This document shows, in pieces, positions 56,197 to 64,000 of a stretch of DNA of 64,000 bases (the first letter of the stretch is position 1; each line of letters begins with the position of its first letter). The translations under genes and the position numbers were made by a program. The DNA is from Selaginella moellendorffii. Its lineage: Eukaryota; Streptophyta; Lycopodiopsida; Selaginellales; Selaginellaceae. Below the pieces are notes generated by a model, which saw nothing but the letters and a program-made list of their open reading frames with translations, searched no databases and was not told where the DNA came from. Location: the NCBI RefSeq assembly GCF_000143415.4, contig NW_003314350.1, forward strand, positions 310,001 to 374,000, in the 5' to 3' direction.

Positions 56197-56310
56197 TCAG
56201 GCAGCAAAGTCCTTGTCCATGAAGCAAGAAGTTGCACTCGAGTCCAGTAGTGCCAGAGCTTTGAGTCCTGATTGTTCGGTGAAAGAAAGGAGACATGGGA
56301 TGCGGAAGTT
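56197..56310 (-). pseudogene. Element C protease region
   Basis: LALLDSSATSCFMDKDF resembles the protease active site LLDSGATxxF, with Ser in place of the Gly that follows the catalytic pair; this should impair activity. Upstream (about 56500-56555) is CLYCADLNHKAAVCP, a CCHC zinc knuckle. Confidence 0.65.
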
Positions 56311-56620
56311 GCAAGAATTGGTGGTGGCTTTGATGAAAGGTGGTGAGGAGCTTGATAAAGAAGAAAAGTGATTTTTATTCGGGGAGTCTAAACAGACAGC
56401 TCCTACTCTGTTTGGACAAGTTCGTTTCTCGACTGCAACAAAGGTGAACCTTAAAGCAGAGTGAACTCGAGTAGTCGGGGAAGCTTCTTGGGACACACAG
56501 CTGCTTTATGATTAAGATCAGCACAGTAGAGGCAAAGATTCTGAGATACTCGACGTTGCTTCTCAACAGGACTCAGCTTCCCTTTGATGAGTCAGGGAGT
56601 ACCAGAAATATCCATCGAGA

Positions 56621-57390
56621 CTAGAGCAATAGGTTCAAGAGTATGCCCCAAAGACTCAAGCTGGGATTCCTAAGTCTGGGACAGGAAAATGGTGGTGCGG
56701 TGACTTTCCTGACGACGTTCAAAGAGACAATTGTCACATCCAACAGTTTTGTTGATGGCATCTGACAGGTCTGTGGGATCCTGCATGATGAGCAACAAAT
56801 CCTTGACACCATTGTTGAGGCCAAAACGAAATTGATCAATGAGGGCCCACTCATCCCACTGAGTGTCCAAGGCAAGGAGTTGGAACTCTGTAGCATAGGT
56901 CAAGGTAGGACGAGACCCCTGAGAGAGACGTCTCATCTTTGTGGTGGCAGCCCGAACCTGACCTGTCTCGCCAAAATATGCTTCGAGCTTCTCTTTGAAC
57001 AATTGAAGATCCATTAGCTCCAGAACCACGACCCCTTTCATGCTCTTCTCCATGAGAGGAGAAAACCATGACAAAGCTGCACCTTTGAGCAACATCCTGA
57101 TCATGCCGATTTAAGACTCAGGAGTGGGGTACCGCCGATGTTGAAGTGTGAAGATCAGCTTCATCTGGTTCAAGAATCTGTGAAGCTCCGAACACTTGCC
57201 TGAGAACTTTGCCGGGAAACTCACCTTTGGTTCAGGAACTTTGCTTGATCCTTGAGCCAAAAGTGAAGCAAGCTCCTTTTGCATGTGAATGAAAGGCTGC
57301 CTTCAACTCGGTATTCTCAGACTGGATTTTTGCAAGGACTTCGGTGAAGGAATCAGGATGGCTTAGATGACATTTATAAGTACGGTTCAT
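56621..57390 (-). pseudogene. Element C gag
   Basis: A possible start ATG is at about 57390 (MNRTYKCHLSHPDSF). The retrotransposon gag core runs through FLNQMKLIF, GAALSWFSPLMEK, FKEKLEAYFGETGQVRAA and LIDQFRFGLNNGVKDLL. A stop occurs near 57108. Outer flank 57391-57500 shows no LTR or primer site. Confidence 0.75.
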
Positions 57391-57586
57391 CTGCTAATAC
57401 TTAGTGTTATGGATTTGAATAAGACTTCAAAGTCCTCAATGCAATAGAGACAAAAAACAGGCAAATGGAAATGATGTTCACAAAGGCACACCTCAAGTAC
57501 TAATCTTGTGTTGTTCTTACTTTTCTACGAGTCTAAAATTTACTCATGTGCACAGGCATTTTTTAAAAAGTTTTGAGGAGGATGCC

Positions 57587-57995
57587 ATGGCGGAAAGAGA
57601 TGGGAAGCTCCCACTAGAGTGTTTCAAAGTGCTCCTAAATGATAGGTTCGTGAGTCCCCAATCTGGGCAGTCCAATAACGGTAGGGTGTATGTGAAGAAC
57701 AGAATGATTGTGGTTAATTTAGAGGAGCAAGCACTAGATATATGGAGAAACACACATATCACAAACAATAGTGCTATGTGCATAAGGCTATTTGTATGAA
57801 TGGTGCTGTTATCAAGAAAGGCAGCACTATTGTCACTCGAGATCCAGACAATGTCTTTTGAGCATTTCATTGTGTTGTTCTGAATGTGCTTGATTTTTGT
57901 TCTTGCAGTTGAAGTATGTTTTGCAGAAATGCAAGATGTATTTTTAGTTGACTATGATGGACAATTCATTATACTATTCTCTGAGCAGTTCAAAA
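57587..57995 (+). pseudogene. Broken gene of unknown family, 5' exons
   Basis: From the ATG at 57587 the frame reads MAERDGKLPLECFKVLLNDR... IWRNTHITNNSAMCIRLF, then a one-base shift near 57795 leads into MNGAVIKKGSTIVTRDPDNVF. After an acceptor-like TTCTTGCAG (about 57909) follows VEVCFAEMQDVFLVDYDGQF... EQFKK and a GTGAGT-like donor at about 57997, just before the gap. I do not recognise the protein. Together with 60040-60783 it may be one gene split by a family-A LTR. Confidence 0.45.
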
Positions 57996-58004
57996 AGTGA
58001 GTGT

Positions 58005-58104
58005 NNNNNNNNNNNNNNNNNNNNNNNNNNNNNNNNNNNNNNNNNNNNNNNNNNNNNNNNNNNNNNNNNNNNNNNNNNNNNNNNNNNNNNNNNNNNNNNN
58101 NNNN
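58005..58104. other. Assembly gap (100 N)
   Basis: 100 N placeholder of unknown true length, inside the region of the broken gene. Confidence 0.99.
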
Positions 58105-58311
58105 AAAGAAACGAGAAAGGGGGGAGAGACGAAGGGCAGGGCGGCCCCGCAATTCATCTACGACGGTCGCCGTTGTCATGTATAGGTGTTGTGACATCAT
58201 CCAACACTAATACTAGGATTGTAAATATGCTTTGGTTGGAGAAAGCTACAATGAATGGGGGTGTGTGTTAATACCAACAACAACTCAATAGAACTCAAAG
58301 TATGTAATGCA

Positions 58312-58875
58312 TATGATCATAGGATGAAATTTGGATATACTATCATCGTGGATCCTTGGAACCTTGAGGGATAAATGGGGATAGATAGTTATTAAAAACT
58401 TTCTCATTAAGCAATTGTCCTTTTTATAGTTGGCTTAAGGGGAGAAAGATAGAGTGCACTACATGTGGTATCAGAGAAAATGGCATAGGTTCAATTCCCA
58501 TTAATTAGTGACTACTTAAAATATAATATACCCTTAAACAATATATATTTTTACCCTTAAATTTTGAAATCATATGTATTAGGCATCCATGCATATATCT
58601 TTCCTCTTGTGGAGCATCTATCCATTGTGGCACTATAGTACGAGTGGATAACTAATTGCCTCATATGGAATAGTTGGTCTATACAATGAAGGTATTAGTA
58701 AATTCAATGTAGAAATGGAGGTGTTAGTTCCTCTTGGGTTAATAAAGGTTGTTAATCAATAATCAATGAGGACATTAACATCTCGAAAGAGTGTGATCAT
58801 GGGATGAGATTTAAATATATTATCACTATGGATCCTTGGAACCTTGGGGGATAAATAGGGATAAAATAGCCACTA
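58312..58875 (+). repeat. Dispersed 75-80-bp repeat, copies 2 and 3
   Basis: 58312-58390 and 58795-58875 share ATCATRGGATGARATTTRRATATA, a GTGGATCCTTGGAACCTTG-like block and GGGATAAATRGGGATA with the minus-strand copy at 12605-12685. The sequence between them (58391-58794) shows no gene. Confidence 0.6.
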
Positions 58876-58908
58876 AAGACTTTCTATACATAGGGTGCAT
58901 TATATGAA

Positions 58909-60039
58909 TATCACATATATGACTATGGGTATCGAAAGTTATTTATTGCTAACTCCTTTCGGATATTCTTTTCTTACTAACACGACAGCAAAAAGTCAGT
59001 ATTGTTGAACCCTTTATCAGTCCCTTTTGTTCAAGTATTAGTAAACTTGATTTAGCATTTGTACTTGGTCGGACAAGCATAAGGAAGGAATTCTTAAGTG
59101 TCTATTTATCCAAACATATTTGGCTCAGTTTATTAGTTTTCTTTTACTCTGTATTGCATTAGCTTGATAAAAACCTTCGCAATATTGAGTTTGGTCCCTT
59201 AATACTTGTTAGGTGATAACTTATCATGTCTATTAAACACTCTCGCTATCATGTCCCTTGTGTTAATCTCATTTTAGTCCTATTGGCTATTTATGGAAAG
59301 TGTCTAAATTTACTAGTTAGACATATCTATGGAATATAGAGATTGTCCTAAATATAATGTTGCTCTTTCTATTTCCAAATTTACAATCTAATGCCATTCC
59401 ATATTTAATAAGTTTCAAGTTTGTCCCATAGACTAACTTTTGGTACTAAGGGTGAAAGCACAAAATGTGCATTCTTTAAGAGAGGGGAGGGGGGGCTATA
59501 GGGGTTTTCCAAATATATAGTAGGGATAGTGAGTAGGTCAAGCATAGCTGACCAACCTGAGGCATAGTTTAGCTACTGTTTGTGTGCTTATCTTTGTTTT
59601 GCATTTGGTTTGGGTCTAAGCCTAAGTTTTATACCATACTAATTAATAGAGTACCTATATCTTTGCATTAGTCTATTAGTATATTGAAATAATGCCAAAC
59701 TCCATTTGGCTCTATTTTGCATGTTAATCCTAACATTGTGATATTGGATACTCTAAGACTATTTCAAGTCGCTCTGTCCTTTTGTCCATTTGTTCTTTGG
59801 GCTGTACACTCAAGAATCGCTTCGTGCTTTAATACCTTTGTGCCTTGGCTCCATGTTAAGGAGTTTGGCTCCATTCCTTCATTCAGTGGCCTAAGACCCT
59901 AAAACTTGGGTTTCGCTCCACTGTCTTTGGACATGTGGCATATGGCACGTGGCATATAACATGTGGCATATGGAGGTTTTAGATGGTTATCCTATGGTAA
60001 ATCACCATAGAATAAAAGGTGAAAACCATATGCACTACA
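58909..60039 (+). mobile_element. Old LTR, family A
   Basis: About 1131 bp, aligned along its length with 16762-17887 (GGGTATCGAAAGTTA near the start; TTATCCTATGGTAAATCACC and CACTACA at the end) but heavily C-to-T / G-to-A changed. The flanking 5-mers (ATGAA and AAGTA) do not match, so the target duplication has decayed or the insertion was rearranged. Confidence 0.75.
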
Positions 60040-60783
60040 AAGTAACTTTGGTCAAAAGTTGAGCAGTTCATATTATGCACTAGAAGTGAAAATGGCTACA
60101 TCCAAGTTGAAGTTGATGACATTGTGGAGGTACAGAAGTATGGTTTTGCAGTAGTGCATTCAGTGTTACATCAACAGAAGATAATGAAGGTGCACATTTT
60201 AGTGTTGAGCAATGCTGGTAGATATGAAGTTGCAAGTAGAGTTCTTATGTTCATTGGCTGGTCTAATTTATGATGCACCAAAAACACTCAAGTAAGTAGT
60301 GATAGAGATGGGAAGCTTAAGTATATGTTGGTTGACTGCAAATAAATTACATACTATAAATTTTTTTAGTTATGATTTGTTCAAAACATATGTCTACATA
60401 ACTCTTTCAGAAGGCCACATTCATTTCACACAAAAAAAACCACTTCACTTCAGCACTTCAGATGCCCTATTTCCAGTTTACTTGCTCCATTTTTTGAGGT
60501 TTCTGTACACATGTTAGTGTTGAGCAGCATTCCAGGGATGATTGTTTGGGAGATCAAGTGTCTAAATGATCCTGAACTGAAAGAGGAGATAAAGAAGTAG
60601 TTGGAAGCTGTTCAAGATGTGTTGTGGATTAGCCCTGCCATCTAGGAATTGGCCAATGGCTTTAACATTGCAATAAGTGAATATGAGAAGGTCTACAAAG
60701 AGCTCCAAATAGTGAAAGGCCAAATCACAGTTATAGAAAGGATGCTTGAGGAGGTTCTCAAATGCACAAGGGCTAATAACTAA
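60040..60783 (+). pseudogene. Broken gene of unknown family, 3' exons
   Basis: Frames read VEQFILCTRSENGYIQVEVDDIVEV... and later SSIPGMIVWEIKCLNDPELKEEIKK, then a coiled-coil-like EYEKVYKELQIVKGQITVIERMLEEV ending CTRANN at TAA 60781. Two in-frame TAG codons interrupt the last part (about 60598 and 60643). The C-terminus resembles a helical tail, but I recognise no family. Confidence 0.4.
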
Positions 60784-60899
60784 ATGTCTTCCAGTTTAGT
60801 TTCTTTTCCTTTCCTTACTGCTATAGTGTGTTATCCTTGTGTACTTGTTCTGAATCTATGTCATTTTCATGTTCTGTTTTTCAAGGACAAAAAAATGTA

Positions 60900-61150
60900 A
60901 GAAAACTTTTCTAAGGTAAAAAGAGGCCATGAACTATCACACACTGATTGCCATAATGTTGAAAAAAGCCACTTTAAAAAGCCATAGTTTATTCATAAGA
61001 CACTCTCATAACTATATAACAACCAAAAGCCATTTTCAAATACCACAATACTTTTAAAAAACCACTTTCCAATAACATCACAAAAAAAACCACACTCTAA
61101 TACCACTTTTAGTGTGGATAGCCATAAACATTAAAAAAAAAAAAAAACGC
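60900..61150. repeat. AAAACCACTTT-like interspersed words
   Basis: AAAAAGCCACTTT, AAAACCACTTT, AAAACCACACT and AGCCAT recur irregularly over about 240 bp. No gene seen. Could be a decayed simple repeat. Confidence 0.4.
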
Positions 61151-61465
61151 CATAATATTTAACTTATTGTGTTGTTGGGTGGAAGTTGGTGCTCTTGCTA
61201 GTATACTTATGATTATTGTTAAATACTTCCTCCTCAATCGAGTGGTGTTTACAGTGGATTCTTTTAAATAATAGTTTAGTATTTATGGTTAAAGCATTTC
61301 ATGTTTTAATGTTTTAATTGAGGATACACTACACTTTCACTCATGCTTATTATTCATAGATATATGGTTTAGTGGAATGGTTTGTTCAGACATTAAGAAG
61401 GATGATCATGAAGTATATTGAACTTTCAACATTTAAATTATGATGGTTATTTACTATCTCTTTAG

Positions 61466-61473
61466 TGTGTGTG

Positions 61474-61512
<39 letters not shown>
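61466..61512. repeat. (GT)n(AT)n microsatellite
   Basis: About 8 GT units followed by about 13 AT units. The surrounding 61150-62350 is AT-rich intergenic sequence in which I see no gene or RNA. Confidence 0.9.
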
Positions 61513-61515
<3 letters not shown>

Positions 61516-62351
61516 TTATAGAGGTATAAAGTTTTATTGATGCTTCACTATATAAATTTAATATTACTAATGGAGTTAAGTATACCTTCACAATTGTCAC
61601 AAACTGCCAATGCTAGGTCATGGGATTAATATTTAACAAACATTCTTCAACTAATTCAAACAAAATCTACTAAACACTTGAGTTATAAGTAGGACAATAA
61701 CAACACTATAACTTCCATCATTGTCCACGTATAAAATACAAAATATTTGATTTAGTGTTATTTTGTTTTTCCACTATTATAATACATAGTTTATCCAAAG
61801 AGCTCCTTGCTCAATGGATTGTATCAAATGGTAAGTTTATGAGGTTTAGTATGATATTCAATATGCTAATCCTCCAAAAATGCCTACAAATCCACTTAAT
61901 ATTCCTCTAGATTTTGGCCTATCAACCAAAAAACCTTAATTAACTACTTTCTATCTTTCTAAGGATAATGTGAAGTCGAAGTGTATAATACCATATATTA
62001 ATATTAGTGTAATGGGGCCATTGGATTTATTTTAATCTGGACCATTATATAATCTAAGGTTTTTGGCTTAATCAGATATATACATTTTTGTATTCCATTT
62101 TTATATTTTATGCATCCACATAAAAGAAAAATTTATTGCATGTTGCATACAACAACGCTTAGTTTGTTTAATTAGTGTTATTTCTATTAATTAATCTAAT
62201 TGATCAAATAGAGGTTTATAATTATAAACATATTTATGATTTATAAACACAAGATTAATCTTATTAAAAATCAACCATTAGATGGCAGAATAAACTAGAA
62301 TATACTAGGAAATGTTTAGAAGACTTTATAAATTATAAACATGTTTATAAA

Positions 62352-62830
62352 TTATAAATACAAGATTAATCTAAATGAATAACTAGTATAATATTCTAGA
62401 ATATCCAAGCATATTTTAAATATATTCACTTCACAAGCCTGTGCATGGATCTCCATCCCTCTCTCCAGAGCCGCGGCTTTCACCACCTTTCTACTGATCT
62501 CCTGGCCCTTCTCTCGCATGCCACAGCTCGAGCAGGCCTTGAGCGCCACTACGAAGCACCGCGAGTTGGGATCACACCCCTGCCTCCGCTGGATCCCCGC
62601 GAAGATCTCCAGCGCGAGCTCCCCCTGCCCCTGCCGGGCATAGCCGAGCAGCAGCGACGCCCACGCCACTGCGTTGTGGCAAACCATCCGGTCAAAGACG
62701 CGGTGAGGCTGCCACATCGCGCGTACATGTAGCGCGCTGGAGACGAAGAGATTCGTGCTGCTGCCGCCGTCGATCGCCTCCGCGTGGAGTGAGCCTCCTC
62801 CCGCGCTCCAGCTCCACGGGGCTGCAACAC
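62352..62830 (-). pseudogene. PPR protein fragment (frameshifted)
   Basis: Tandem pentatricopeptide-type repeats: YMYARCGSLT in one frame, then after a shift near 62700 HRVFDRMVCHNAVAWASLLLGYARQGQGELALEIFAGI, and CDPNSRCFVVALKACSS in the next repeat. Such PLS-type proteins bind organellar RNA for editing or processing. Only about three repeats remain, against more than ten in typical members, and no start, targeting peptide or C-terminal E/DYW domain is visible, so it is a fragment. It is GC-rich and abuts AT-rich sequence at about 62440. Confidence 0.7.
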
Positions 62831-63025
62831 GATCTCAACGCCGCGAAACAGTCCGGGACCTTGCTGGGCCGCCTTCCCTCGATCGATGGAAGAAAATGCG
62901 AAGAACTTGGTTGCCCTAAATTCTGGACGAATATTCCAAGCTAAGAAAAAAATTAATTTTTATTAATAATATTATTTATATTTAATTTAGGAGACATTAA
63001 AGAAAACCTTTAAAGAAATATCCTC

Positions 63026-63058
63026 TATAAAATGCTAAAGCCTCTCAACCCTAAACCT
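63026..63058 (+). promoter_or_regulatory. Promoter of the NTPase gene
   Basis: TATAAAA at 63026-63032 is followed by AACCCTAAACC (63048-63058), which overlaps a plant telo-box common near transcription starts. The ATG is only about 34 bp after the TATA box, so the 5' leader is very short or the true start of transcription lies elsewhere. Confidence 0.5.
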
Positions 63059-63065
63059 CAAACCG

Positions 63066-64000
63066 ATGGCGTTCTTTGGCAGGGAAAAGGAGCTGGATGC
63101 GTTATCACAGTTGGTAGGCGCCGAGCGAGTTGTGTTGGTCTTGGGCCCAAAGAACTCTGGCAAGACGGCACTTCTCCAGAAATTCCGGGCTACGAGTGAG
63201 CTCCCAATCTTTCTCCTGGACATGCGGATGGATATAGAGGACCAGGTATTGCAATGGCAGGCTGGAGTAGAAAACTTTCTAGTGCAAGGCTTAGATGCTG
63301 TGCTTAGGGAGCTGGGCTTGGCACGCAGGAAGAAAGGAAAGAAAGCCCCAGTTTTCATTCTAGATTGTGCTCACAAGATCAAAGCTCTTCCTGGAGCAGC
63401 AGAGCTTTTTAGAAATCTCTTAAGGATTGCACAGGACAAGATTGCGACGATCATCATGGCATCTTGGGACGATTCCTTGCGGGAGGATTGGATTGGGGAT
63501 AGATTTACGGAGCTTATTTATGTAGATCACTTCAGTGAAGCGCAGGCCAGGGAATTTTTTAGTGGTTTACTAGTTAGTCAAGTGAGTAGTAGCAGCGGTA
63601 GCCCGGGACATGGATGGTGGCGGCGATGGTGGAGGTGGAGTTGCGGTAATCCTCTTCCCCCTCCAGCAGCTCCACCTCGAGTTCTTTCTTTGAATGACGA
63701 AGAGTGGGGCAAGATCTATCGAGTTTGCGGCGGCTGTCCATTGCTGTTAAAGCGTTGCGCAAATCAAGTGTTCTCCGTAAACATCATGCCACTGGACAAC
63801 TCTCTTGGCACCATGGCCGCATCGGTGGCATCTCTTGTTTCTTTTGGATTGGAAGGCGACGATCAAGGGTAAGAAGCTAGATCTTCACTGTTGTTGTTTT
63901 CTGGAGCTCACAGCTTGTTTGAATTGCTTAAGGTGGGATGTCGAGATGTTTAAGCGAGTGATGGAGCTCTTGGTGGACAGGGATGGAGCCGTGGAATGGG
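63066..64000 (+). CDS. P-loop NTPase, archaeal-ATPase/STAND-like, 5' part
   Basis: ATG at 63066. FFGREKELDALSQLV is the typical opening of ATPase-domain-2/STAND proteins. Walker A is GPKNSGKT (about residues 28-35) and the Walker B-like segment is VFILDCAH (about 95-102). A low-complexity WWRRWWRWSCG / PPPAAPP insert is at about 180-205, then YRVCGGCPLLLKRCANQ, resembling the lid-region CGGxPLxL found in this class. Exon 1 ends at 63868; a 64-nt intron (63869-63932, GTAAGA ... GCTTAAG) leads to WDVEMFKRVMELL, and the gene runs off the window. It appears intact. Likely an ATP-driven regulatory or organelle-maintenance ATPase; the exact role is unknown. Confidence 0.7.

Larger units (their letters stand above)
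44125..57390 (-). mobile_element. Element C: decayed Ty3/gypsy chromovirus, split by B and LTR-A
   Basis: Reads right to left: gag (about 56500-57390), protease (about 56200-56310), reverse transcriptase (55298-55747, then 47223-47744), integrase with chromodomain (about 44588-46115) and 3' LTR 44125-44448. It is interrupted by element B (47750-55292) at GTATG and by a family-A LTR remnant (46117-47222), which together with a deletion removed RNase H. No 5' LTR or primer site seen near 57400, so the 5' end is lost. The left flank GTGAA (44120-44124) is half of a target duplication in a family-B LTR. Confidence 0.85.

Noticed and set aside
58460-58500. TGGTATCAGAGA as a primer-binding site
   Set aside because: No LTR end adjoins it; likely chance or a relic.
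63582-63666. Intron GTGAGT ... CCTCCAG in the NTPase gene
   Set aside because: At 85 nt it would shift the frame and lead to a stop (TGA) soon after; the unspliced frame continues well.

Overview
Organism. This is land-plant nuclear DNA. Chromodomain-type Ty3/gypsy retrotransposons use the initiator-Met tRNA primer site, there is a PPR fragment, a bulb-type lectin, TTTAGGG telomere-type repeats and telo-box promoters. Every intron I could define with confidence except one is 38-64 nt long, which is very compact for a plant. A seedless plant with tiny introns, such as the lycophyte Selaginella, fits best; this is inference, not a database match. Two 100-N assembly gaps lie at 22653-22752 and 58005-58104. 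Most of the window is transposon.

Layout. (1) 939-22409 is a nest of minus-strand, apparently non-coding LTR retrotransposons (family B-like). A solo LTR (TSD TTAGG) is split by a complete 7.46-kb element (TSD TCGAT). A second element (10629 onward) is split by a third (14415-20856), which is split by a solo LTR of a different family, A (16762-17887, TSD TATGC). All family-B LTRs carry a GGACTC/GGACTCCATCTC minisatellite of variable length. (2) 22838-24592 duplicates parts of 38588-43308; the second copy has about 3 kb more, containing a lectin gene. (3) About 25190-38353 looks like one large composite element. It has a minus-strand transposase-like gene (TNP1/En-Spm-like N-terminus, DUF7869-like catalytic core) and a divergent ten-exon plus-strand gene joining a ParB-like domain to an FCP1/NIF-type HAD domain. 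It also holds about 28 copies of a 22-bp palindrome that I did not see elsewhere in the window. (4) 43410-57390 is a second nest. A family-B LTR fragment is hit by a minus-strand chromovirus (element C), which is hit by a plus-strand chromovirus (element B, 47750-55292, TSD GTATG) and by an LTR-A fragment. (5) 57500-60783 is a broken gene of unknown family, split by a gap and an old LTR-A. (6) 62352-64000 holds a PPR gene fragment and the 5' part of an apparently intact NTPase gene.

How parts relate. The two genes of the large element are transcribed away from each other. They share a 3.1-kb spacer with CGCTCGCA-type repeats near both 5' ends, a 183-bp foldback, a telomere-type repeat and a TATA box with duplicated TGACGT sites. 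The palindrome occurs in the spacer, inside very short introns and in frame inside exons. This combination is the best candidate for an undescribed system. Both genes carry in-frame stops, so this copy is probably decayed. Essentially all nonsense codons here and in element B can be produced by C-to-T change on one strand or the other, as expected for methylated, ageing transposons.
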